In this document: one piece after another, positions 10,501 to 18,033 of the stretch
How the letters are laid out: every line of letters starts with the position of its first letter
How positions within the stretch are numbered: position 1 is the first letter of the stretch
DNA from: Actinobacteria bacterium OK074
Lineage (GTDB): Bacteria > Actinomycetota > Actinomycetes > Streptomycetales > Streptomycetaceae
Assembly (NCBI GenBank): GCA_001298575.1
Contig: LJCV01000254.1
Location: 1-64,000 of the forward strand
DNA: 64,000 bases
Direction: 5' to 3'
Made by a program: the position numbers and the translations under genes
Notes under the pieces: generated by a model
The model's input: the letters and a program-made list of their open reading frames with translations, nothing else
The model's database searches: none
Told to the model about the DNA's origin: nothing

Positions 10501-12112
10501 CCCGTTCGGAGTGGAACGGGGCACGGGCTCGGCAACCTGGCTGACCCACCGCGGCTATGCGGGCGGCGTGGACGACAACCAGACGGGCCTGATCCACCTG
10601 GGCGCCCGCGAATACGACCCGGAAACGGGTCGCTTCATCTCCGCGGACCCGCTCCTGGACATCGCGGACCCGCTGTCGATGAACGGGTACGCGTACGCGG
10701 CGGACAATCCGGTGACGCGGGAGGACCCGAGCGGTCTGAAGGACGAACTCGCCCAGGGCGGCAGCCCCACCGGCACATGCCCCAGCACCCACAACGCCAA
10801 CTGCCCGGAGTTCGGCCAGGGTTGGGACGACGACGGCGGCGGCACGGTCGGCACCTCGTCCAGCTCGACCGGCCAGACGGTCACCGTGACGGTGACCCAG
10901 ACGGTGACGGTGACCAAACCGGCCAAGGACTGCAACTGGTGGTGCAAGACGAAGGGGTTCCTCCAGGAGCATGTGGAGGTCGTCAGCTTCGTCACGGAGA
11001 TCGTGGTGGGTGTGACCTGTGGAGCAGCCGTCACCGCGGCAGGTGCGGTCACGGGCGGGGCGGCGCTGGCAGGGGTGGCGGGCTGTGGGGCACTGGCGGG
11101 CATGGCCGGCGGCATGGTGGGCAACGCCCTGGACCCGGACGCGGACCACAGCACGGGCGGCTACCTGAAGGCGGAGGCCAAGGGCGGACTGATCGGTGCC
11201 GCGACGAGTGCGGTGGGCTTCGGCGTGGGCAAGCTGGCGGCGAAGGGCGCGTCGAAGCTGGCGAAGAAGCTCCTCAGCAGTTGCACGCACAGTTTCCTGC
11301 CGGACACGGAAGTCCTCCTTGCGGACGGTACGACGAAGCCGATTGAAGACGTGACCACGGATGACGTGATCCTCACGACGGACACGGACACCGGCAAGAC
11401 GGTCAAACGCAAGGTCACCGCGACGATCACGACGGAAGACGACAAGGACTTCACGAAACTCACGATCGCTACTGACGACGGCGGTTCCTCGGACCTGGTG
11501 GCGACGGACCACCACCCGTTCTGGGTCGCGGACCTCGACGCGTGGGTGGAGGCGGCGGACCTCCAGCCGGGGCAGTGGTTGCGTACCAGTGCTGGTACGT
11601 ATGTTCAGGTTACGGGGGTTGCGCATTACCGGGAGAAGCAGCGGACGCATGACCTCACCGTGGAAGGTGTCCATGCTTACTATGTGCTGGCGGGGGCTAC
11701 GCCGGTACTGGTACATAACTGTGGTGGTGAGGCGACTGTCCACTTGGACTTCAGTGACCCTAATGCGAAGCACGCCCTAATAACTGTCAGGAGCGACAAG
11801 GGCGAAGTGCTGTCCACGCACCAGTTTGGGAGTGCGCAAAATCCGCGGGCTGGGGTTGAGACCTTCGATGCTGCGACACTGGATCCGAAGACGACTCTCA
11901 ATGTCAAGATTCGGCTGCCAAACGTGGACGGTGCTATGGCGTATTCAGAAGTCATGATGGACAAGACGGCGAAGGGAATGTATCCGGCCTACAGCCTGAG
12001 GAGTCAAAGCTGCGTGACTTATTGTGCGAATGTGCTGCGAGCTGGGGGAGTGGAGGGAGTGCCGACGACTCCGAGTGCGGCGCAGAGATGGTTCATCGAG
12101 AAACTCGGATGA
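4565..12112 (+). CDS. RHS-repeat polymorphic toxin with embedded ricin-B lectin, Hint domain and papain-like tip
   Basis: This giant secreted protein has about 2,515 residues. GTG 4565 gives a short basic N-terminus and a signal peptide ending near LPSTALA. Tandem RHS/YD repeats (for example YDARGNRVSATDD, YDDLDRVLTTT) fill the middle. A ricin-type beta-trefoil (about residues 1760-1880; AGKCMDL, SGKCLAVPGADSTDGT) is inserted within the repeats. The RHS core end motif (GLIHLGAREYDPETGRF, then YAYAADNPVTREDPSG) is followed by two small hydrophobic segments. A Hint/intein-like domain (about 2240-2386) starts CTHSFLPDTEVLLADG and ends VHNC, predicting self-cleavage that frees the last 130 residues. 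That tip has His2403 (KHALITV) and Cys2483 (SQSCVTYCANVLRAGG), in the order expected of a permuted papain-fold (NlpC/P60- or LRAT-like) domain. Base composition drops over the tip. The tip's toxic activity is inferred, not shown. Confidence 0.88.
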   Translation: MFSSLSRRTRARFGIVVVAALALLVGILPSTALALPPGPRADVELIDLPKETEAEDADTGTLDNLAGEGTVETTEYEPAHTTAPAGGDASADLSDPAAGALTQAGDLPVLVGAPEDATATEADGLSGSWAVSLASQEETETAEIEGMLLTVTPPTTATGDVDIALDYSEFEQLYSADWADRLQFVQYPACYLTTPDVDGCDTRTVLATDNDDDSGRVTATVDTATATTAATTATNSAADGGGSVGSAVYRSTGARADALRTLLPAASSGAGSVVLATEDGGSGAKGDYTATPLAGAGTWTAGGSSGAFTWSQSVTSPPVPAGPTPSVAFAYNSQTADGRTSATNNQASWVGDGWDYNPGSIERTYTACSDDAGADDANNAAHKTADLCWGSDNAVLTLGGSTTELVRDDDTGVWTTANGDGSRIDRIKDTDTANGDRDGEHWRVTTRDGTRYYFGLNRLPGWSTGDETTDSVYTVPVAGNNPGEPCYDSSFAASLCTKAWRWNLDYVVDVDGNAMSLWYDKETNYYAKNDKYTEPVSYVRGGHLTRIDYGQRASTLFTADPIARVSFRSAERCFADGELTCSEAAFTSRDPGRYRIWYDTPAELYCSGASGKRCMVASPTFWSRRLLTSVTTWAQRDPATTELTKVDLYDLVQSFPRTKTDTAPPLWLESIRRTGYGTDGETISVNPVEFSENTSAMPNRVVEGAADDRPSFDRLRVARVVTEYGGEIDVTYSTPTGACSTGSGFPAKATNTGRCYPVYWSPDPDEETIDWFNKYVVTKIEQKPRVDGVPDVVTEYQYNKGAWSLNQTEFSKKKTRTYDQWRGYDRVTVLTGQNDTAVGIVRGKTVTDYFRGLDGDPLPDGTVRSEVVNDVKGAEIARDHSAFAGMAAQSRTYTEADNTGAGGTVVSRTVTKPSAHLLATRVRTGIVDLKAYRTQTDETTTITASSGDGDDTRTSRTVRITTEYDDTYGLPVRVESAGDTGADDDETCVVTSYLNNPDTYLIGLVEQTRTTAGTCAEAASATGADVISGTRTAYDDNAYIANYTPTKGRSTAVWNTDGAGTGWTLATRTSYDTYGRVSTVEDAVGNDASTTYNPAEGQVFSTTAENAKHYTSTTEVDPGRGTALKVTDANGGSTVYAYDPLGRATAVWAPSQNPETDAPVRKFTYDTTPDQPVAVTTAALRDDGGYDRSVVIYDGLGRERQSQTPAVGGGRLVTDTLYNAAGTISRTNNGYYAEGDPSAALFEKQSDFDVPNATVTTYDGQGRPLTVTPSYASVAQPDKATTYDYGYDNTTVIAPSGAASTRTWTDALGRAVRVDTFTDAGHVAYTATRYTYDARGNRVSATDDKQNTWTWTYDARGRQVRAVDPDTGTTDTSYDDLDRVLTTTNDRGITVWTGYDELSRVKEQRLNGDDGTLLTSFAYDGVAGALGQPSSSTRYTDGQAYKTTITGYDDEYRITGKSTTVPDTAATKGLAGTYAYSYTYTPTGKLQSTTSPAAGGLAQEKVITRYNSAGLPVSTSGDAWYTADTTYSPYGEVLRTVTGEQPYRVWNTNLYDENSGRLTTSVADREDTTTHRVNERYYTYDSAGNVTILIDVPDGDTAQRDRQCYDYDAEGRLTEAWTSANAGCKASGQTTRRPTYTDATGAVTATNVTSANDGYWQTYTYDSLGNRTKLVEHDADVTVGDGEVATADDVTTAYAYGTSSGTQPHTLTGITSDSASVDADADLTYDETGNTETRTYGGNTQTLTWTWDGKAESVSGFGAEGEGQVIGLAGKCMDLTAANTTPGTAVQLVSCNGKKAQRFQLESAGALKILGRCVAPGADGTAVTVAACTGAAGQKWTATASGALKHVSSGKCLAVPGADSTDGTDLALTTCDAASSAQSWSFADTTTYIYDASGNRLISSTEGAHTLYLDDTELSTDANGAVAYCQRYYTQAGAPTVLRHAQRGSSASSLTAIVTDEHGTPTATIALSSGQDVQRQKTDPFGVERGTGSATWLTHRGYAGGVDDNQTGLIHLGAREYDPETGRFISADPLLDIADPLSMNGYAYAADNPVTREDPSGLKDELAQGGSPTGTCPSTHNANCPEFGQGWDDDGGGTVGTSSSSTGQTVTVTVTQTVTVTKPAKDCNWWCKTKGFLQEHVEVVSFVTEIVVGVTCGAAVTAAGAVTGGAALAGVAGCGALAGMAGGMVGNALDPDADHSTGGYLKAEAKGGLIGAATSAVGFGVGKLAAKGASKLAKKLLSSCTHSFLPDTEVLLADGTTKPIEDVTTDDVILTTDTDTGKTVKRKVTATITTEDDKDFTKLTIATDDGGSSDLVATDHHPFWVADLDAWVEAADLQPGQWLRTSAGTYVQVTGVAHYREKQRTHDLTVEGVHAYYVLAGATPVLVHNCGGEATVHLDFSDPNAKHALITVRSDKGEVLSTHQFGSAQNPRAGVETFDAATLDPKTTLNVKIRLPNVDGAMAYSEVMMDKTAKGMYPAYSLRSQSCVTYCANVLRAGGVEGVPTTPSAAQRWFIEKLG

Positions 12113-12144
12113 GTTTCGGTGAGAACTAGGGAAGAGGTTGAGTG

Positions 12145-12588
12145 ATGTCGATGCCGCAGGGATGGGAGTGGCTCGATGATGTGCCAAACGAATGGGAGGC
12201 CCCTCCGGAGCTGCAAAATCCTACCCCCTACCTTGAGGTGAATTTGGCAATCCGGCTGCTCTCGTGCGATTTTCTTGGATTTGATGTACGTGTTGAGATT
12301 GGTCGCTTCGTCACGGAGGAGGCGCTTTATGATATTTGGTTTGTTGAAAACGTTCAATCTGCTGGTTGGGAGATGAAGAGAACTGCGCTGCTCCGGGAGG
12401 TTCCGGTGGAACAGGCCCGAATCGTTTACGGGGCGTGGACGGTCCTCGATTCCGTTAATGAACTTGATGCGCCCGACGGTGTGCTGCTCGAACGGAGAAA
12501 AACAGCGACTGCTGCATTGAAGGTTGCGTTGCAGGAGGCTGCGGATCGGTTCGTGCGTATTCGAATGGGTGATTTCTCGGAAAGCTAG
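12145..12588 (+). CDS. Candidate immunity protein for the RHS toxin tip
   Basis: This acidic, Trp-rich cytoplasmic protein has 147 residues and no signal peptide or membrane segment. ATG 12145 is preceded by GAAGAGG at a 7-nt spacing; a GTG 3 bp upstream is too close to that site. It begins 32 bp after the toxin stop on the same strand. Like the toxin tip, it is visibly lower in GC and uses codons such as GAT, TTT and ATT that are rare in the rest of the window, which suggests the pair arrived together. I recognise no family. Immunity is inferred from position, size and composition only: small cytoplasmic proteins directly downstream of RHS toxin tips are usually immunity proteins. Confidence 0.65.
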   Translation: MSMPQGWEWLDDVPNEWEAPPELQNPTPYLEVNLAIRLLSCDFLGFDVRVEIGRFVTEEALYDIWFVENVQSAGWEMKRTALLREVPVEQARIVYGAWTVLDSVNELDAPDGVLLERRKTATAALKVALQEAADRFVRIRMGDFSES

Positions 12589-12700
12589 ATCGGGGTGGCA
12601 GGCGGGCCCAGGACACCCCCATCGGCCGAGCCACAGCCCCGGTAACGCCCGCCCCGACATTCCGGCAGCGAGCGCGCCCCGGCCGACCGCCGCCCCACCC

Positions 12701-12727
12701 CCTACGGCACCACCCCTACGGCACCAC
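12701..12727. repeat. 14-bp direct repeat over the dehydrogenase stop codon
   Basis: CCTACGGCACCAC occurs at 12701-12713 and again at 12715-12727, a period of 14 bp. The dehydrogenase stop codon (complement of 12716-12718) lies in the second copy. Five other genes in this window end in or beside similar short tandem arrays. Confidence 0.7.
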
Positions 12728-13705
12728 CACGATCTTCCGCCCCACCCCCGCGGCGAACCGCTCCAGCGCCCCCGGATACTCCTCCAACGGCAGCCGGTCG
12801 CTGATGAACACCTCCGGATCCAGCACCCCCGCCGCGAACAGTTCCGCCGCGCGTTCGTAGCTGTGCAGGACCGCCATCGAACCCGTGATCGTGATCTCCT
12901 GGTTGTAGATGCGGTACGGGTCGATCTCGACGCGCGTCGCGTAGTCCGCCACGCCGAACTGGAGGAAGGTGCCCGCCTTCGCGACGCGGCCCAGGCCGTC
13001 CTGGATCGCCGCCGCGTTGCCCGTCGCGTCCACCACCAGGTCCCAGCCCTGGGGGCGGTCCAGCTCGTCCGCGTTCGCCGCCGCTCCCGATACGCCCAGC
13101 AGCCGCGCCGTCTCCAGGCGCGTCGCGTTCACGTCCACCACCTCGACGCTTGCCGCACCCGTCCGCTTCGCCAGCTCCAGCATCATCAGGCCCATCGTGC
13201 CCGAGCCGTAGATCAACACGTGGGCGCCCAGGCGGGACTGGAGCACGTCGTAACCGCGGATCGCGCACGACAGGGGTTCCACCAGGGCCGCGTCCTGGGT
13301 GCGGACGTGCTCGGGGAGCTTCACGCAGTTCGCCACCGGGGCCACCGCGTACTGGGCCGCACCCCCGGCCGTCGTCACGCCGATCGCCGCCCAGCGTTCG
13401 CAGAGGTTGTTGTGGCCCGTGCGGCAGTAACGGCACTCGTAGCAGTAGAGGGACGGGTCCACCGCCACCTGGTCGCCCTCCACCAGTTCGGTGACCCCGC
13501 TGCCCACCGCCACCACCTCGCCCGCGAACTCGTGGCCCGGCACGATCGGCAGTTTCGGGGCGAACTCGCCCTGGAGGATGTGCAGATCCGTACCGCACAG
13601 ACCGCAGGCCGCCACCTGCACCACGACCTCGCGCGGACCCGGAGTGGGGTCCGGGACCTCCATGACAACCGCACGGCCCACGGACTCGATCACCGCTGCC
13701 TTCAC
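12716..13705 (-). CDS. Zinc-dependent alcohol (polyol) dehydrogenase
   Basis: This 329-residue medium-chain dehydrogenase has catalytic zinc ligands Cys37 (CGLCGTD) and His58-Glu59 (PGHEF). The structural zinc cysteines are 88, 91, 94 and 102 (CYECRYCRTGHNNLC), and a Rossmann segment (YGSGTMGLMMLELAKR) precedes an acidic VDVN that suggests NAD use. GTG 13705 overlaps the upstream permease stop by 4 bp, so it is the last gene of a DeoR-linked polyol ABC operon. It probably oxidises an imported sugar alcohol to a ketose; sorbitol-, threonine- or arabitol-type specificity cannot be told from the sequence. A 14-bp direct repeat lies across its stop codon. Confidence 0.85.
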   Translation of the reverse strand: MKAAVIESVGRAVVMEVPDPTPGPREVVVQVAACGLCGTDLHILQGEFAPKLPIVPGHEFAGEVVAVGSGVTELVEGDQVAVDPSLYCYECRYCRTGHNNLCERWAAIGVTTAGGAAQYAVAPVANCVKLPEHVRTQDAALVEPLSCAIRGYDVLQSRLGAHVLIYGSGTMGLMMLELAKRTGAASVEVVDVNATRLETARLLGVSGAAANADELDRPQGWDLVVDATGNAAAIQDGLGRVAKAGTFLQFGVADYATRVEIDPYRIYNQEITITGSMAVLHSYERAAELFAAGVLDPEVFISDRLPLEEYPGALERFAAGVGRKIVVVP

Positions 13706-14589
13706 TTCACAGCTCCCAACGACAGGCCCTGGACCAACTTGTCCTGGGCGGCGAACCCCGCGGCGAGCACCGGCAGGGAAATCACGAGCGACGCGGCGCA
13801 CACCTTCGCCAGGAACAGGCCCTGGCTGGTGATGAAGCTCGTCAGGAACACCGGGGCCGTCTCGGCCACGACTCCCGTCAACACCCTCGCGAACAACAGC
13901 TCGTTCCAGCTGAAGATGAAGCAGATCAGGGATGTCGCGGCGATACCCGGGAGGGCGATCGGTGCCACCACGCGGGCCAGGAGGGTTGGTAGCCGCGCTC
14001 CGTCCACCCTTGCCGCCTCGATCACCGCCACCGGGATCTCCGCCAGGAACGACTGCATCATCCACACCGCGATCGGCAGGTTCATCGACGTGTAGAGGAT
14101 GACCAGCAGCCAGATGTTGTCCAGCATGTCCGTGTTCTTCGCGAACAGGTAGATGGGCAGCAGGCCCGCCACCGCCGGCAGCATCTTCGTCGACAGGAAG
14201 AAGAACAGGACGTCCGTCCACTTCCGCACCCGCCTGATCGACAGCGCGTACGCCGCCGGGAAGGCCAGCAGCAGCACGCACAGCGTCGAACCCACCGACG
14301 CCACCGTCGAGTTGATCAGCGCCGGCCACGGACTCGCGCCGCCGCCCACGCCGAAGAAGTCCCGGTAGCCGTCCAGGGTGAGCGCCGCCCCGAACGCGGG
14401 CGGGTTCTTCGCCGCGTCCTGCTCCGAGTGGAACGACGTCAGCGCCATCCACGCGATGGGGAGGAAGAAACCCACTCCCAGCAGCCACGTCAGCAGGGTC
14501 AGGCCAACTCCCTTGGCCCGCCTGCTCGTTCGTACGGGAGCGCCTGGTTGGACGGGAGCCGGTCGTACGGGGATCGTTGGAGCGCTCAT
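13702..14589 (-). CDS. Carbohydrate ABC transporter permease (MalG type)
   Basis: The product is a 295-residue inner-membrane permease with six predicted membrane segments. The cytoplasmic EAA loop (EAARVDGARLPTLLARVVAPIALPG) sits about two thirds of the way in and contacts the ATPase. ATG 14589 overlaps the stop of the partner permease by 4 bp, and its own stop overlaps the dehydrogenase start. No ATPase gene is in this operon. In Streptomyces such sugar importers commonly share the ATPase MsiK, which is the likely arrangement here. The operon as a whole (binding protein, two permeases, polyol dehydrogenase) resembles sorbitol/mannitol uptake clusters. Confidence 0.88.
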   Translation of the reverse strand: MSAPTIPVRPAPVQPGAPVRTSRRAKGVGLTLLTWLLGVGFFLPIAWMALTSFHSEQDAAKNPPAFGAALTLDGYRDFFGVGGGASPWPALINSTVASVGSTLCVLLLAFPAAYALSIRRVRKWTDVLFFFLSTKMLPAVAGLLPIYLFAKNTDMLDNIWLLVILYTSMNLPIAVWMMQSFLAEIPVAVIEAARVDGARLPTLLARVVAPIALPGIAATSLICFIFSWNELLFARVLTGVVAETAPVFLTSFITSQGLFLAKVCAASLVISLPVLAAGFAAQDKLVQGLSLGAVK

Positions 14590-15524
14590 GCGCGCGACGC
14601 CTCCTCGCTGAACAGGGACGACACCACGCGCAGGGCGAAGGTCGCGATGATGAGGGAGCCGATGACCACCAGGACGCCGGCCGCCGAGGCGAGGCCGTTC
14701 TCGTGGGCCTGGTAGAAGCTCTGGTAGACGGTGTAGGGGAGGTTCGCCGTGCCCAGACCGCCCGAGGTCAGGGTGAAGACCGCGTCGAAGTTCTGGACGA
14801 TGTAGATCGAGCCCAGCAGCGCCCCCAACTCCAGGTAGCGGCGCAGGTGCGGGAGGGTCAGGTAGCGGAAGACCTGCCAGGTGTTCGCGCCGTCCACCTT
14901 CGCCGCCTCGATCTGCTGGTGGTCGCGGCTCTGCAGGCCTGCCAGCAGGATCAGCATCATGAACGGCGTCCACTGCCAGACCAGGGACGCTTCGACCGCC
15001 AGCAGCGGGGTGCCCGAGATCCAGTCCGGCTGCGGGCCGCCCACGTAGTGCAACAGGCCGTTGAACAGGCCGTATTCGGGGTTGTAGAGCACGTGCTTCC
15101 ACAGCAGCGCCGCCGCCACCGGGACCACCAGGAACGGGGCGATCAGCAGCGTACGGACCAGGCCCCGGCCACGGAACCTGCGGTCGAGCAGCAGGGCGAG
15201 GACCAGGCCGAGGACCAGGCTCGCCAGCACCACCGCGACCGTCAGCAGGATCGTCGTCCACACCGAGTGGCGCAGGTCCGGATCGGTCAGCACCTGGTGG
15301 TAGTTGTCGACGCCGGTGAAGTGCCGGGCCTTCGGATAGAGCGCGTTCCAGTCGAAGAACGAGATCACCACCGTTGCCACGAACGGGAGTTGGGTGACCA
15401 CGATCATGAAGACCAGGGCGGGCAGCAGGGGCGCGCGGGTCGCCCAGGTGCGCAGCCGAGCCGACTGGTTCTTGGTGCTGTGTACGGGAGTCGCGGCCAT
15501 CGGGGCCGTCGTTGTCGCGGTCAT
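14586..15524 (-). CDS. Carbohydrate ABC transporter permease (MalF type)
   Basis: This 312-residue permease has six predicted membrane helices, the first near residues 33-55, and an EAA loop (EAAKVDGANTWQVFRYLTLP). It forms the heterodimeric channel with the MalG-type permease encoded next. Its ATG overlaps the stop of the upstream binding-protein gene by 4 bp and its stop overlaps the next start, so all four structural genes of the operon are translationally coupled. Family and role are secure. The substrate, probably a sugar alcohol, is inferred from the linked dehydrogenase. Confidence 0.88.
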   Translation of the reverse strand: MTATTTAPMAATPVHSTKNQSARLRTWATRAPLLPALVFMIVVTQLPFVATVVISFFDWNALYPKARHFTGVDNYHQVLTDPDLRHSVWTTILLTVAVVLASLVLGLVLALLLDRRFRGRGLVRTLLIAPFLVVPVAAALLWKHVLYNPEYGLFNGLLHYVGGPQPDWISGTPLLAVEASLVWQWTPFMMLILLAGLQSRDHQQIEAAKVDGANTWQVFRYLTLPHLRRYLELGALLGSIYIVQNFDAVFTLTSGGLGTANLPYTVYQSFYQAHENGLASAAGVLVVIGSLIIATFALRVVSSLFSEEASRA

Positions 15525-16903
15525 CGGCCCTGGTACTCCTTCGAGATCTGTTCCGCGAGCCGCTGGGACTTCTTCAGGGCCGACTCGACGGACTGGCGTC
15601 CGGCGATGGCCGCGCTGATCTCCTGCGAGACCCTGGTGCCGAGATCGGTGAACTCCGGGATCCCGACGAACTGGATGCCGGGCGCGGGCCGCGTCTGCAC
15701 CCCCGGGTCACTGGGGCGCGCGTTCTCGATGGCCTCCTTCGTCGTCTCCTGGAAGGCCGCCGCCGACTTGCGGTAGTCCGGGTTCTCGTACGTCGAAGCC
15801 CGCTTGCCCGCGGGGACGTTGGCCCAGCCGCCGCCCGATCCGCCGCTCTCGCCCACGAGTTGCTCGTACTGCTTGCTCGACGCCCAGGAGACGAACCGCC
15901 ACGCCTTGTCCGGGTTGTGGGACGCCTTCTGGATGCCCCACGCCCAGGTGTAGAGCCAGCCGGAGGAGTCGGTCTTCTCCACCGGCGCCGGCACGTAGCC
16001 GAGCTTGCCCTTGACCGGCGAACCCGACGCCTCCAGGGAACCCGCCGCGGACGTGGCGTCGTACCACATGGCGACCTTGCCCTGCGTCATGTTGTTGAGG
16101 CACTCGGCGAAGCCGGACTGGGCGGCGCCGGACTCGCCGTGCGCGCGGACCAGGTCGACATAGAACTTCGTCGCCTTCTCGAAGGCGGGCGAGGTCAGTT
16201 CGGCCTTCCAGTCCTTGTCGAACCAGGTGCCGCCGAAGGTGTTCACCACCGTCGTCAGCGGTGCCATCACCTCGCCCCAGCCGGGCAGTCCGCGCAGGCA
16301 GATGCCCTTCATGCCGGGCTTCGCGCCGTCCACCTCGGCGGCGAGCTTCGCCACCTGCGCCCAGGTGGGATGGGTCGGCATCGTCAGGCCCTTCTCGGCG
16401 AAGACGTCCTTGCGGTACATCAGGAACGACGACTCGCCGTAGAAGGGCTCGCCGTAGAGCTTGCCGTCGTCCGCCGTGAGGGACTGGCGCATCGGCTTGA
16501 GGATGTCCTGCTGGTCGAACGCCTTGTCCTTCGCGACGTACGAGTCCAGTTCGTGCAGCCAGTCGTTCTTGGCGTAGATCGGGATCTCGTAGTTGCTGAG
16601 CGTGGCCACGTCGTACTGGCCCGCCTGGTTGGCGAAGTCCTGGCTGATCTTGTCGCGGACGTCGTTCTCCGGCAGCACGGTGAAGTTCACCTTGATGCCG
16701 GTCTCCTTGGTGAAGTTGGCCTTGGTGAGCTTCTGCAACTCCACCATCTGCGGGTTGTTCACCATCAGGACGTTGATGGAGTCGCCGCCGGAACCGGCCC
16801 CGCCCGCTCCGGCCCAGCAGCCGGCCAGCAGCGGGGCGAGCAGCGTCCCTGCGGCGGCCATGGCGAGCGTGGCTCGCGGCCTCCGTCGGCTCTGGGTGCG
16901 CAT
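15521..16903 (-). CDS. Sugar ABC transporter substrate-binding lipoprotein
   Basis: The product is a 460-residue family-1 extracellular binding protein. A twin-Arg-rich N-terminus leads into a hydrophobic stretch and a lipobox ending LLAGC, so it should be lipid-anchored outside the membrane. The mature part has the usual two-lobed pattern, for example INVLMVNNPQMVELQKLTKA near the N-terminus and YTWAWGIQKASHNPDKAWRF late. ATG 16903 follows AGGAG at good spacing. It is the first structural gene of the polyol-type operon, with a DeoR gene upstream on the same strand. Confidence 0.88.
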   Translation of the reverse strand: MRTQSRRRPRATLAMAAAGTLLAPLLAGCWAGAGGAGSGGDSINVLMVNNPQMVELQKLTKANFTKETGIKVNFTVLPENDVRDKISQDFANQAGQYDVATLSNYEIPIYAKNDWLHELDSYVAKDKAFDQQDILKPMRQSLTADDGKLYGEPFYGESSFLMYRKDVFAEKGLTMPTHPTWAQVAKLAAEVDGAKPGMKGICLRGLPGWGEVMAPLTTVVNTFGGTWFDKDWKAELTSPAFEKATKFYVDLVRAHGESGAAQSGFAECLNNMTQGKVAMWYDATSAAGSLEASGSPVKGKLGYVPAPVEKTDSSGWLYTWAWGIQKASHNPDKAWRFVSWASSKQYEQLVGESGGSGGGWANVPAGKRASTYENPDYRKSAAAFQETTKEAIENARPSDPGVQTRPAPGIQFVGIPEFTDLGTRVSQEISAAIAGRQSVESALKKSQRLAEQISKEYQGR

Positions 16904-16998
16904 GGTTCGCTCCTGGGCATAGATGAGTAATTAGCGACATATAGGGCGACGACAGAAAACGCCGCCCCATGAGTGGGTGGGTTGGGATTTCAAACTCT

Positions 16999-17058
16999 GA
17001 TGAATCAAGCTCGGACGAATCAAGCTCGGATGAATCGGACTCGGGCGAATCAGACTCG
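16999..17058. repeat. 15-bp tandem repeat, four units, across the DeoR gene 3' end
   Basis: Four units of consensus GATGAATCAAGCTCG occupy 16999-17058. The DeoR stop codon (complement of 17050-17052) lies in the fourth unit. Because the period is a multiple of three, two further units put a stop codon in the same frame 30 and 45 bp downstream. The array sits between the DeoR gene and the binding-protein promoter. Confidence 0.8.
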
Positions 17059-17820
17059 GATGACCTGCGGCCCTTGCAGTGAGTACCGGTGCGCCTCCTG
17101 CGCCGGCAGCAGGGTGCTCGTGACGATCGTCTCCAGGGCGCCGATCCGGGCGAAGCGGCAGAAGCTCACCGCCCCGAACTTGGTGTGCACGCCCGCGAAG
17201 ACCGTGCGGCGCGAGGCCCGGATCGCCTGCGCCTTGACGTCGCTGACCGCCGGGTCGGGCGTGGTCAGCCCGTGCTCGCGGGAGATGCCGTTCGCGCCGA
17301 TGTACGCCAGGTCGATGACGAAACCGGCCAGCATCTTCGTCGTCCAGTGGTCGACCGTCGCCAGCGTGCCGGGCCGCACCCGGCCGCCGAGCAGCAGCAG
17401 CGAGACGTTCGCGGTCTCGGCGAGCGCGCCCGCCACCGGCAGGGACGCGGTGACCACGGTCAGCGGCCGGTCCCTGGGCAGCGCCTCGGCGATCAGCCGG
17501 GGCGTGAACCCCTCGTCGACGAAGACGGTCTCGGCGTCCCCGAGCAGTTCGGCGGCCGCCGCGGCGATCCGCCGCTTCTCGGGTACGTGGCTGGTGGCGC
17601 GGAAGGCGAGAGTCGTCTCGAAGCCCGCGCTCTCCACGGGGTAGGCGCCGCCGTGCGTGCGCCGGAGCAGGCCGTGGTCCTCCAGGGCGCGCAGGTCGCG
17701 CCGTACGGTCTCCTTGGCGACGCCCAGCTCGGCGGCGAGTTCGGTGACGTCCACGGCGCCCGTGCGGCGGGCGGTCCGGACGATCTCTCGCTGCCGTTCC
17801 TCCGCGGTTCTCGGCGGCAT
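17050..17820 (-). CDS. DeoR-family transcriptional regulator
   Basis: The 256-residue protein has an N-terminal winged helix-turn-helix (about residues 5-60; ELAAELGVAKETVRRDLRAL, then LLRRTHGGA) and a DeoR C-terminal sensor domain related to sugar-phosphate isomerases (VFVDEGFTP, IGANGISREHGLTTP). It is encoded just upstream of, and in the same direction as, the polyol ABC operon and is probably its local regulator, responding to a phosphorylated sugar. The ligand is unknown. Its 3' end lies within a 15-bp tandem repeat. Confidence 0.88.
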   Translation of the reverse strand: MPPRTAEERQREIVRTARRTGAVDVTELAAELGVAKETVRRDLRALEDHGLLRRTHGGAYPVESAGFETTLAFRATSHVPEKRRIAAAAAELLGDAETVFVDEGFTPRLIAEALPRDRPLTVVTASLPVAGALAETANVSLLLLGGRVRPGTLATVDHWTTKMLAGFVIDLAYIGANGISREHGLTTPDPAVSDVKAQAIRASRRTVFAGVHTKFGAVSFCRFARIGALETIVTSTLLPAQEAHRYSLQGPQVIRV

Positions 17821-18033
17821 CCTCGCCTCCTGCCTCGCGTCTGCTCCGCTGTGCCCGTTCGGGCCCGGTGGGGCCTTGTGGGAAGTTCTACAGCGGCCGT
17901 GCCGCGGTGACCAGGTCTGTTACGGGCCCGACTCTGCCCGCTCGGGCCCGTTCGGCGCGCGGCGGACGCGCCCCGGACCTGGGGCGGGGCGCCGGATGCG
18001 GCGGAAGCGGGCAGACCCCGTGCCCGAACAACG

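Noticed and set aside
12524..14095. Plus-strand frame of over 500 codons across the dehydrogenase and permease genes
   Set aside because: It is an Arg/His-rich shadow of two well-supported minus-strand genes.
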